Shown in pieces: positions 38,501 through 45,376 of a stretch of DNA of 64,000 nt. The DNA is from Cyanobacteria bacterium REEB67. GTDB taxonomy: Bacteria; Cyanobacteriota; Vampirovibrionia; Obscuribacterales; Obscuribacteraceae. The translations under genes and the position numbers were made by a program. The stretch covers positions 28,881 through 92,880 of the forward strand of contig JAGXAB010000016.1 of the NCBI GenBank assembly GCA_018971775.1, written 5' to 3'. The notes below the pieces were generated by a model, which had not been told where the DNA came from, did no database searches, and saw only the letters and a program-made list of their open reading frames with translations. Position 1 is the stretch's first letter, and every line of letters starts with the position of its first letter.

Positions 38501-40455
38501 GCGGGCAGTTGCCAGGCCATAAAGTCTCTGAATATATCGCTAAGTTGCGCCGGGCCAAAGCCGGCATGCCTTTGATTTCGCCGCCGCCCCATCACGACAT
38601 TTATTCGATCGAAGATCTGGCTCAGCTCGTTTATGATCTCAGGCAGGTCAACGATCGGGCCAAAATTTCAGTCAAGCTCGTCGCCGAAATCGGCATCGGC
38701 GCCGTCGCCGCCGGCGTGGCCAAGGCCAATGCCGATATCATTCAGGTGTCGGGCAATGATGGTGGCACTGGTGCTTCGGCGCTAAGCTCGATCAAACATG
38801 CCGGTGTGCCCTGGGAGCTTGGACTGGTCGAAGTGCACCAGTCGCTCGTCGCCAACGACCTGCGCGATCGCGTCCTCTTGCGGGTCGACGGTGGTCTGCG
38901 TTCGGGCTGGGAGGTTGTTGTGGCGGCCATGCTCGGAGCCAATGAATTTGGCTTCGGCTCGATTGCTTTGATTGCCGAAGGCTGCATCATGGCTCGCATC
39001 TGTCATACGAATAATTGTCCGGTCGGTATCACCAGTCAGAAAGAAAAGTTGCGCAAGAAATTTACCGGTTTGCCCGAACAAATCGTCGAGTTTTTCCTCT
39101 ATATCGCCGAAGAAGTGAGGCTAACTCTCGCCGGGCTGGGATATGCATCTTTGCAGGAAGTACTCGGGCGATCCGATCTTTTGCAAGAGCGCAGCGACAA
39201 GCATACAAAAGTAAGCAAGGTCGAAGACATCGACCTGAGCTACTTGCTATCGCAGTGTGAGTCGAGCATTAAAGCGGGACTGCGCCCGGTTTCTAAATCA
39301 GACTTCAATCCGACTCTGGCCTCTCTGTCCGGTATCGAAGATGATATGCCGGTGCCGGAGGTCCTGCACTGGTCCGCCAGCTCGCCGCCCCATCATGGAC
39401 CGCACACGGACCCGGCCGGTCTGAGCGATAGAATCCTCGCCGATGCCGATATACAAGCGGCGATCAAAAATCATCAGGCTGTCTTCAAGGCTTACCCGGT
39501 GCGCAATACAGATCGTAGCGTCGGCGCCAAGATTGGTGGTACGCTCTCGCGTCTTTATGGAGACCATGGTTTCAAGGGGGAAATTTCCTTGCGCTTTGAA
39601 GGCTCTGCTGGTCAGAGTTTCGGGGCTTTCCTCGTCGATAATGTGCGCCTGACATTGAGCGGCGATGCCAATGACTATGTGGGCAAAGGCATGGGCGGCG
39701 GTGAAATCACGATTAAATTTGCCGAGCGGGCTGCGCATCTCGAGCCCTGGCAAAATGTCATCGCCGGCAATACCTGTTTGTACGGTGCTACCGGTGGTGC
39801 GCTGTTTTGTTCCGGTCAGGCCGGAGAGCGCTTCGCTGTGCGCAATAGCGGTGCCATCGCCGTCGTCGAAGGCGTTGGCGACCATGGTTGCGAATATATG
39901 ACCGGCGGCGCCGTCGTCGTCCTCGGACCGGTCGGGCGTAATTTTGCCGCGGGCATGACCGGCGGGATAGCCTACGTCCTGGATTGCGAAAATGTCTTTG
40001 CTGAGCAGAAATACTGCGGCGAGGCCAACAAAAAGCTTCAAGAAATTTCTGGGCCGTCCGAGGAGCATTTGCGCCAGTTGATTGAGCTGCATTTCACTGC
40101 CTCAGGCAGTGTGCGCGCTCGTTCCATTTTGGAGAACTGGAACGCCTATCTACCGCTTTTCTGGCAGATCGTGCCCGAAGGTGAATTCGACAATGCTCTG
40201 TTTGTTGGCGCTGCCGATAAGGCCGGTGCTAAATCTGTTTCTTCTTCTTCTATTTCTTCTATTTCTTCTATTTCTTCTATTTCTTCTATTTCTTCTGTTT
40301 CTTCTGTTTCTTCTTCTGATTCTGCTTCTGTTTCTGCTTCTGCTTCTTCTTCTGCTTCTTCTTCTGCTTCTTCTTCTTCTTCTTCTTCTTCTGATTCTTT
40401 AGCTGCTTCCTTGCATGACTTTGACGGCCCACCCCTGCAGGCCGGTCTGGCATGA
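35515..40455 (+). CDS. gltB: Glutamate synthase large subunit with poly-Ser tail
   Basis: This enzyme makes two glutamates from glutamine and 2-oxoglutarate. Domains in order: class II glutamine amidotransferase (Cys16 in DACGVGF, near the N-terminus after normal processing), central domain, FMN-binding synthase domain (SNSGEGGEDPLRY, KPGEGGQLPGHKV, SPPPHHDIYSIEDLAQL), the [3Fe-4S] cysteines in CIMARICHTNNCPVGI, and the C-terminal GXGXG beta-helix. No small subunit gene is adjacent, so it could be ferredoxin-dependent. The product has an added Ser-rich tail of about 55 residues. The start is uncertain: TTG at 35509 or 35515 places the Cys closest to the N-terminus, and a TTG at 35404 is also in frame. 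It overlaps the ammonium transporter gene. Confidence 0.95.
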   Translation: MNTADQSFSPGEKDACGVGFVFRPTASHLVITDALGALGRMEHRGACGADGITGDGAGLLTAVPWELFAAQGFASTLRTAVGMVFLPQSDELAAYSRTRAEEQFAAEGFSVLGWRVVPLDMKALGPLAQNSCPQIEQVFVTAPPAWSDQLLEQKLMFARKRIIHSLWAEAANNTPPGARNLNDFYIASMSTKTIVYKAMTRSADLPLFYKDLTNPLYTSAFAVYHRRFSTNTLPRWRLAQPFRLIGHNGEINTLLGNRNWMNSREAVLYQSHWIKQDDLQPVVSATTSDSGSLDNALELLVSLGRKPESALMQLIPDAHKNNFDYAPYPQIAGFYDYFSAIQEPWDGPALIVYSDGVTVGAKLDRNGMRPARFIRLKDGSVFLSSEVGVVDFDEAEVAQKGRLGPGQMISVELASGQVSSDVDVKVQVSGQYPYRDWVDSERTNFQAQPFSADIKYGASELIPLQMAYGYGKEDNVQILSAMASTGHEAIYSMGDDTPLAVLSGQPRLLYDYFRQRFAQVTNPPIDHLREPLIMALDSYLGRQSGWFSPSAQGAKTIHLSSPILNDNDLDELEHGPAFQESFASERLSLVYNPVEFSLSDALADLCNSACRAAESGKALLILSDRGVNSERIAIPALIAVGAVHHQLIERGLRLECSIIVDSAQCWTTHHFACLFGFGAQAVCPYLALEIVRHSIEDAQVKDVLKDQARAMTVFDAQANFKAAVEEGLLKVLSKMGISSLTSYIGAQIFECVGLGRSVVERCFKGTPSRIGGLELHDIERDILEFHRKAFPFGHKQLINYGMMSSRPGGEYHGNNPKVVRALHTALGISQSLDNPKVVSLDERRLQFEEYSALVRERPPVALRDLLTFHSDRKAIDVSEVESAEDIVKRFCTGGMSLGALSREAHEVLAIAMNRLGAKSNSGEGGEDPLRYYPIEDVQSDGTSPSFPGLRGLKPGDRASSAVRQVASARFGVTPEYLVTAEQLEIKIAQGAKPGEGGQLPGHKVSEYIAKLRRAKAGMPLISPPPHHDIYSIEDLAQLVYDLRQVNDRAKISVKLVAEIGIGAVAAGVAKANADIIQVSGNDGGTGASALSSIKHAGVPWELGLVEVHQSLVANDLRDRVLLRVDGGLRSGWEVVVAAMLGANEFGFGSIALIAEGCIMARICHTNNCPVGITSQKEKLRKKFTGLPEQIVEFFLYIAEEVRLTLAGLGYASLQEVLGRSDLLQERSDKHTKVSKVEDIDLSYLLSQCESSIKAGLRPVSKSDFNPTLASLSGIEDDMPVPEVLHWSASSPPHHGPHTDPAGLSDRILADADIQAAIKNHQAVFKAYPVRNTDRSVGAKIGGTLSRLYGDHGFKGEISLRFEGSAGQSFGAFLVDNVRLTLSGDANDYVGKGMGGGEITIKFAERAAHLEPWQNVIAGNTCLYGATGGALFCSGQAGERFAVRNSGAIAVVEGVGDHGCEYMTGGAVVVLGPVGRNFAAGMTGGIAYVLDCENVFAEQKYCGEANKKLQEISGPSEEHLRQLIELHFTASGSVRARSILENWNAYLPLFWQIVPEGEFDNALFVGAADKAGAKSVSSSSISSISSISSISSISSVSSVSSSDSASVSASASSSASSSASSSSSSSSDSLAASLHDFDGPPLQAGLA
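40234..40398 (+). repeat. TCT-based microsatellite encoding the glutamate synthase Ser tail
   Basis: Within the 3' end of the glutamate synthase gene lie runs of TCT/TTC with five units of ATTTCTTCT (Ile-Ser-Ser), two of GTTTCTTCT (Val-Ser-Ser), then Ser/Asp/Ala and a run of about eight Ser codons. All units keep the frame. Such repeats expand and contract by slippage. Confidence 0.9.
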
Positions 40456-41708
40456 ATACCGGTGATACAGCCTGGGTCTTGATGTCATCATCTCTGGTGA
40501 TGCTGATGACTCCGGCTATCGGTCTGTTTTATGGCGGCATGGTCGAGCGAAAAAATCTGCTATCGACGATTATGCTCACCTTCGGCACTTTGCTCATCGT
40601 CACCGTGCAATGGGTGCTCTTCGGTTACTCGCTCTGCTTTGGACCTGACATCGCCCACGCCATCGGCAGTCTGGCCTGGTGCGGACTGGCGAATATCGGC
40701 ATTAACGATACTATCGCTTATGCGCCGACGATCCCACATCTTGCTTACATGCTCTTTCAGATGAAATTTGCCATCATTACGCCCGCTCTTATTGCCGGCG
40801 CTTTTGTCGAGCGTGTGCGCTTCAAATCTTTTATGGTTTTCACGGTGCTTTGGACGACACTTATCTATGACCCTGTAGCTCACTGGGTTTGGGGAGAAGG
40901 CGGCTGGTTGAAGAAGCTGGGCTCTCTCGACTTTGCCGGTGGCACTGTCGTCCACATCACAGCCGGTGTCGCTGCCCTAGCTATGTGTATCGCTCTCAGG
41001 CGCAAGAAGCGTGCTATCGATGGTCGTTTCCAGCCGGAGAGCGTACCACTCACACTTTTTGGGGCAGTGCTGCTCTGGTTTGGTTGGTTTGGTTTTAATG
41101 GTGGTAGCGCCCTTGGTGCCAATGCAGCCGCCGCTCAGGCTCTGGTGACTACGACCGTGGCCGCCGCCGCTGCTGCTTTGACCTGGATGCTGGTCAGCAG
41201 CGCCGAAGGCAAAAATACCGCTGTCGGTGCCGCCACAGGCGCCGTCGTCGGTCTGGTCGCCATAACACCCGCCTGCGGTTACGTCGATGTGCCGGCGGCC
41301 ATTCTGATTGGCTCTGTCGGTTCGGTCGTATCTTTCTTCTCGATCAAGCTCTCCGAAAAATTGAAAATTCAAGATTCACTCGATGTCTGCGCCTGCCACG
41401 GCATGGCCGGGACTTGGGGCGCTCTGGCTACCGGACTTTTCGCCAGCAAGGCGATAAATCCTGCTGGTGCTGATGGTCTTTTTCACGGCAATGCTCATCT
41501 CCTTTTTGCTCAACTGGCATCGGTCGTTGCGGTTTGGCTTTTCACCTTTGTCGGCACCTATGCCATCGCCAAGCTCATCGATCAATTTATGAATTTCACA
41601 GCCAGCCAGTCCGAACAGGAGCAAGGGCTCGACCTCTTCCATCTGGGTGATGATTCGGCCGAACGCCTTTACGCAAATGAAAGTGCTGTCGTTAAGCTCA
41701 TCCATTAA
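40452..41708 (+). CDS. amt: Ammonium transporter
   Basis: The 418-residue membrane protein has about eleven helices and conducts ammonia or ammonium into the cell. Family signatures are FYGGMVERKNLLSTIMLTFG near the start, HWVWGEGGWL, VHITAGVAALAMC with the first pore His, GWFGFNGGSALGAN, and the late DVCACHGMAGTWGALATG with the second pore His. Its ATG overlaps the glutamate synthase stop by 4 bp (ATGA), so the two are translationally coupled and form a nitrogen uptake and assimilation operon. No GlnK/PII gene follows. The hydrophilic C-terminal tail (about residues 385-418) is where PII normally docks. Confidence 0.96.
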   Translation: MNTGDTAWVLMSSSLVMLMTPAIGLFYGGMVERKNLLSTIMLTFGTLLIVTVQWVLFGYSLCFGPDIAHAIGSLAWCGLANIGINDTIAYAPTIPHLAYMLFQMKFAIITPALIAGAFVERVRFKSFMVFTVLWTTLIYDPVAHWVWGEGGWLKKLGSLDFAGGTVVHITAGVAALAMCIALRRKKRAIDGRFQPESVPLTLFGAVLLWFGWFGFNGGSALGANAAAAQALVTTTVAAAAAALTWMLVSSAEGKNTAVGAATGAVVGLVAITPACGYVDVPAAILIGSVGSVVSFFSIKLSEKLKIQDSLDVCACHGMAGTWGALATGLFASKAINPAGADGLFHGNAHLLFAQLASVVAVWLFTFVGTYAIAKLIDQFMNFTASQSEQEQGLDLFHLGDDSAERLYANESAVVKLIH

Positions 41709-41863
41709 GCGCTTTTTAAGTGCTGCAATGGTTGCCCCCGTGGAATTTTTTTACTCAGCAGGGAGTCTAGCAAAGGGTTTATTGGACGACGCTGTCAAGG
41801 CCGTATATCATATATAAAACCAGTTCCAGACGGTCTCGGGGCAGTTGCATGGCCGGTAGGCAA

Positions 41864-42706
41864 ATGAAAAGCATATTGGTGGTGGCGTGCAGTGCTCTCA
41901 TTTGTGAGATCCTGAACACTAATGGCGCATTGGCTGATGTACCCGCGTATGTGGAATTAAAAGATTCTGCCGCGCTGAGCGATGCCGGTGTTGTCTGTGC
42001 GCCGGATGTTACAGGTGTGCCCTTGTTCCCCGCTTTTCCCAATTGTGCGGCGATGCCTTCAAATAGTGCATCTGGAAATTCCGGAGCCGGCGACGGGCAA
42101 GCCCTGCTGAAGGGTGGCGTTTCCAGCGATGTGCACCATAAGTCTGCTCACGCCTCCAATGCTGGTCCGGAACATCGGCGGCTGGACAACGGCACTGAAC
42201 TCATCTCGAAGGACTATGATGTTGTTGTAGATACGCTAATCTGCCCTGTGCATATCAGTGCCAATGCGGTGGTGCTGATATTGGCCACAGATAAAAATCT
42301 AGTCGTTTATAACTTGCATGACGATCATAAAAATGCCGTCGTCCTCGAATATCCTTCCGGCCCGATTGATTTGATTCCAGGGCAGGCAGCCGTCATTGCC
42401 AACCAGTCCGTGAAATCCTTTGAAGACGTAAATCCTGCGCCTGTTGTCTATTATCGTCATCTGACTCAAAAGCCACTCGATGAGCACAGACAATTATTTC
42501 AGGCCGAATTTAATATCCTTTCTCTCGTGAAGGGCCTGCCTCCGATAAACGCACTGATCAATTCCGAAGATGCCGAGGCGCGTCACCGCATGGATAGCAT
42601 GCTGAAGACTACGGCGATCATGATGCAATTGACTAATACTTCCGACCCTTACGCGCTCTATATGACTCCGGCTGTGCGAGCACTGGCTATCAAATCTACG
42701 AAGTGA
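41864..42706 (+). CDS. Secreted stand-alone homologue of the giant adhesin's C-terminal domain
   Basis: I favour ATG 41864 (GGTAGG just upstream); ATG 41849 adds five residues. The 280-residue product has a signal peptide (hydrophobic core about residues 3-20, NTNGALA before the mature end), a Ser/Gly/Ala-rich stretch, then a C-terminal domain of about 170 residues. That domain clearly matches the end of the 2524-residue adhesin encoded at 47037-54611. Shared blocks in order are ANAVV, YNLHD, AVVL, PG..A.IA, FE..NPA, F.I.S, L.P.N.L, and KT.AI..QL. The domain has an FecR-like beta pattern, but I cannot name it firmly. It may be an anchoring or assembly partner of the adhesin. Confidence 0.72.
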   Translation: MKSILVVACSALICEILNTNGALADVPAYVELKDSAALSDAGVVCAPDVTGVPLFPAFPNCAAMPSNSASGNSGAGDGQALLKGGVSSDVHHKSAHASNAGPEHRRLDNGTELISKDYDVVVDTLICPVHISANAVVLILATDKNLVVYNLHDDHKNAVVLEYPSGPIDLIPGQAAVIANQSVKSFEDVNPAPVVYYRHLTQKPLDEHRQLFQAEFNILSLVKGLPPINALINSEDAEARHRMDSMLKTTAIMMQLTNTSDPYALYMTPAVRALAIKSTK

Positions 42707-42955
42707 TGAAGTGAAAATGCTTCTGCGGCCTGGCGTTCGACAATGGTCTGAGTATGTCGTGCCCTAAAGGCTAATCGATTTCGATTTAAAAAATGGAAAC
42801 TGGTATATAAGCAGCGCCAGTATTTGTTAATCGATATCGGTTTAAAAATCAGAGCCTGGCTTATTAAGCTGCTCCAGTGATTTTCTAATCGATATCGATT
42901 TAAAAACAGACCTCCGGCTTATTAAGCGCATGGTCAAAATTTTAACCGAAATCGA
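42707..42955. promoter_or_regulatory. Intergenic region carrying palindromic tandem repeats
   Basis: Between the secreted protein gene and the convergent tetR gene. It contains three direct copies of a 56-58 bp unit and leads into an inverted copy at the tetR stop; the copies are listed separately. Confidence 0.6.
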
Positions 42956-42958
42956 TTA
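42772..42958. repeat. Four copies of palindromic element TAATCGATwTCGrTTwAAA
   Basis: Direct copies start at 42772, 42828 and 42886 and an inverted copy spans 42940-42958, overlapping the tetR stop codon. The core AATCGATATCGATT (exact in the third copy) is a perfect 14-bp palindrome; other copies differ at one or two positions. Spacers are partly alike (GGCTTATTAAGC occurs between copies two and three and again between three and four), so the unit is a 56-58 bp tandem repeat. The same element recurs at 62465 and 62639. It could be a multi-site operator. Confidence 0.85.
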
Positions 42959-43606
42959 GACTTTGAGAGCCGAACCCTGCGCCAGAACGCCGTGTAATAG
43001 CATCTCGATCGCCTCGTTAATATGCACGTCAATCATCTCGCGCGATAACAGGTCCGTACCTTCCGGGAAAAGGTGCGAGAGGTTGTTGCGGGCAATCACA
43101 TAAAAAACGCACATGCCGACCAGGTTTATCGCAGTTTGATAAGGGTCTAGTTTTCGCAAAGTGCCGTCTTGCATGCCTCTTTCGAAGATTTTTACAAGAG
43201 GCTCATAGATAGCTGCCAGCGCCATTTCTTTGTAGTATTTGCCGTGGTTTTGAATGCTCTCGAAAAGCAGGATGCTGGAGATATTGACATTGTCGAAGCT
43301 TTCTTCCATAAAAGCGCGGACATAATTTTGCAGTACTTGTTCTACTGGGCCGCTTTCAAGATCGACCTTTGCCAGGTTGCGAATGCGGCGTTGGAAAGAG
43401 CGGTCCAGGACTGCGTGGTAGAGCTTCTCTTTGCTTTCGTAATAGTAGTGAATCATCGCCCGGGTGACGCCGGTGTCTTCGGCGATGTTTTCGGTGCGGG
43501 CTCCTAAAAGGCCAGCCCTGGCAAATTCAGTTTCGGCCGCGTCTAGGATGGAAGCTTTTGTGGCCTCCGCGTCCCTGGTTTTGTTGGCGTTTTTCAGTTT
43601 CGTCAT
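42956..43606 (-). CDS. TetR/AcrR-family transcriptional repressor
   Basis: The 216-residue protein has an N-terminal TetR helix-turn-helix (about residues 14-60: TKASILDAAETEFARAGLLG, NIAEDTGVTRAMIHYYYESK, EKLYHAVL), followed by an all-helical ligand-binding and dimer domain. It is divergent from the EmrA/EmrB efflux genes. The shared 201-bp intergenic region has a clear inverted repeat over the efflux promoter, so it most likely represses efflux until a drug-like ligand binds. Its stop codon lies inside the fourth palindromic repeat copy. Confidence 0.93.
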   Translation of the reverse strand: MTKLKNANKTRDAEATKASILDAAETEFARAGLLGARTENIAEDTGVTRAMIHYYYESKEKLYHAVLDRSFQRRIRNLAKVDLESGPVEQVLQNYVRAFMEESFDNVNISSILLFESIQNHGKYYKEMALAAIYEPLVKIFERGMQDGTLRKLDPYQTAINLVGMCVFYVIARNNLSHLFPEGTDLLSREMIDVHINEAIEMLLHGVLAQGSALKV

Positions 43607-43688
43607 TTTTGCATCCTATATATAAGTTGGTCTGGTTGCAAGGTGTTTCGATTTATTTCGCTGGCAGCGTACGTTTAGCCTGTTTTGT

Positions 43689-43697
43689 TAACTAACA
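43689..43697. promoter_or_regulatory. Partial second TetR half-site
   Basis: TAACTAACA here matches the left arm plus spacer of the operator at 43766-43785. It lies nearer to the tetR start and may allow autoregulation. It has no good second arm. Confidence 0.35.
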
Positions 43698-43737
43698 ACT
43701 CTGCAGGTTAAGTTCAAAGCAAACAGTCTGGTAACTG

Positions 43738-43785
43738 TTGACGACTTTCGGCTTTGTCTGATATGCTAACTAACAGGATAGTTAG
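43738..43785 (+). promoter_or_regulatory. Efflux promoter and TetR-type operator
   Basis: TTGACG (43738-43743), an 18-nt spacer and TATGCT (43762-43767) form a good sigma-70 promoter. The inverted repeat CTAACTA-N6-TAGTTAG (43766-43785) starts in the -10 box and covers the transcription start, 22 bp before the chosen EmrA ATG. A repressor bound here would block RNA polymerase directly. Confidence 0.75.
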
Positions 43786-43807
43786 TTGTCCTGGTGACGA
43801 GGTAGTT

Positions 43808-45244
43808 ATGACGACGGCAATGAATTTCTCTTCCCTGGCAGAATCCTCTTCTGCAGTTGAGCGTCAGGCCGATTCAATAGAGGCCAAAATTGACAGAGAG
43901 CTTGATTTGCCGGCTGCTCCTGAGCGCATTGAGCCCTCAATTATCGACGAAGATTTTTCGGGCGTGCTTTCAGGAAGTGGCAGACCCGGCAACCCTGGAG
44001 CAGGAAACGGTTCTAAATCTTCTCGGCTAGTCAAAATATTGGCACTTGGCGCACTCATCGTTGCGCTTTTGGCTGGTGCTTTTGCGGGCTACAACTTTTA
44101 TCAGGTGGCCTCTACTCATCAGGAAACCGACGATGCTTATGTAACTGGTCATATGCACCAGGTCAGCACGAGGGTGAATGGTACGGTCGCTCAGGTGCTC
44201 GTCGATGATAACGAACATGTGAAAGCCGGTCAGCTTCTGGTCGCCCTCGATCCAAGCGACTATCAAGTCAAAGTGAAACAGGCGCGCGCCGCTCTCGATA
44301 CGGCTTTGCAGCAGTCGCGCGTCGCCCAGGCCAATGTCTCTTATGCGGCAACCAATGCTAACGGTCAGGTAACAACTGCTCAGGGGGCTATTTCGAACGC
44401 GCGCGCTGGCATCGCTCGTGCTGGAGCTTCGGTCAACGAGGCTCAGGCTGCGGTTTTTTCTGCCAGGGCTAATCTTTCCGCTAAAGAGGCGGAGTTGACC
44501 AGAGCCGAATCAGATTTCGAGCGCTACAAAAAACTTGAATCTCAGGGCGCTGTGGCTGTGCAAGAACTGGACAATGCCCGTCGAGATTTTAAGGTCGCTC
44601 AGGAAAATGTCAATGGTGCGCGCGAGGAGATCAAACAAAGTGAGGCCAAGTTGGCCCAGGCTCGTGAGAGCGTCAATACGGCTCGGGCTCAGCTTGTTCA
44701 GGCGCAGGGACAAATTGTTCTGGCCCAGGCGAGCGGCACCCAGACAGCGGTGAATGAACGGCAATTCGACGTCACCCGTACTTCCATTTCGCAGGCTCAA
44801 GCCGCTCTGGACGAAGCACTCCTCAATCTTTCCTATAGCAGAATTTATGCCCCGACCAACGGCCGCGTCGGTAAGAAAACCGTTGAGGTCGGTCAACGCG
44901 TTGAACCAGGTCAGCCACTTTTGACCGTTGTGTCTGATGAAACCTGGGTGGTAGCCAATTTCAAGGAAACGCAACTCAAGCAAATGCGTCCCGGTGACTC
45001 GGTGGAAATTAAAATTGATTCGTTTGCTGATCACAAATTCGAAGGCCAAGTCTTGAGCTTTGCACCCGGTTCCGGTGCCAGTTTCGCTCTGCTGCCCTCG
45101 GACAATGCCACCGGCAACTTCACTAAGATTGTCCAGCGTGTGCCTGTCAAAATAGTTTTCGACCAGCCTTCGCTCAAGGGTTACAGAGATTTGCTTGTAC
45201 CCGGGATGTCTGCTGTCGCCAATGTTTCTGTCAAAAGTCGCTGA
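43808..45244 (+). CDS. emrA: EmrA/HlyD-type membrane fusion protein of an MFS efflux pump
   Basis: I use ATG 43808, with GACGAGG 5 nt upstream; the TTG at 43754 would lie before the promoter's +1. The 478-residue product has a cytoplasmic N-terminus, one membrane anchor (about residues 75-97, ILALGALIVALLAGAFAGYN), the biotinyl-lipoyl motif (QVSTRVNGTVAQVLVDDNEH, then VKAGQLLVALDP), a long periplasmic coiled-coil hairpin (about 160-330) and beta-barrel sections (YAPTNGRVGKKTVEVGQRV, WVVANFKETQL). It links the inner-membrane pump encoded next to an outer-membrane channel. No TolC-like channel gene lies in the window. It forms an operon with the pump gene 42 bp downstream. Confidence 0.94.
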   Translation: MTTAMNFSSLAESSSAVERQADSIEAKIDRELDLPAAPERIEPSIIDEDFSGVLSGSGRPGNPGAGNGSKSSRLVKILALGALIVALLAGAFAGYNFYQVASTHQETDDAYVTGHMHQVSTRVNGTVAQVLVDDNEHVKAGQLLVALDPSDYQVKVKQARAALDTALQQSRVAQANVSYAATNANGQVTTAQGAISNARAGIARAGASVNEAQAAVFSARANLSAKEAELTRAESDFERYKKLESQGAVAVQELDNARRDFKVAQENVNGAREEIKQSEAKLAQARESVNTARAQLVQAQGQIVLAQASGTQTAVNERQFDVTRTSISQAQAALDEALLNLSYSRIYAPTNGRVGKKTVEVGQRVEPGQPLLTVVSDETWVVANFKETQLKQMRPGDSVEIKIDSFADHKFEGQVLSFAPGSGASFALLPSDNATGNFTKIVQRVPVKIVFDQPSLKGYRDLLVPGMSAVANVSVKSR

Positions 45245-45286
45245 AGTCCTACTATGCAAAAGAATTGAATCTAGAGGCCATTTACT

Positions 45287-45376
45287 ATGCCACCAGCCGT
45301 TGTGCCCTCAGAAGCTATGCCACCAGCAACTGTGCCCTCAGCAAAAATGCCATCACGCACCGTTCCGTCAAGCTAT
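45287..45376 (+). repeat. Three 30-bp tandem repeats at the 5' end of emrB
   Basis: Three consecutive 30-bp units encode MPPAVVPSEA, MPPATVPSAK and MPSRTVPSSY. Each begins with ATG, the first two being most alike at the DNA level. Units could be gained or lost without changing the frame. Confidence 0.85.

Noticed and set aside
40082..40402. Plus-strand frame ending in poly-Leu
   Set aside because: It is the TCT microsatellite read in another frame; the Ser-coding frame belongs to glutamate synthase and runs to the coupled stop.
42772..42958. Possible CRISPR array
   Set aside because: Only three direct copies and one inverted copy; the sequences between copies resemble each other, unlike spacers; and no cas gene is in the window.
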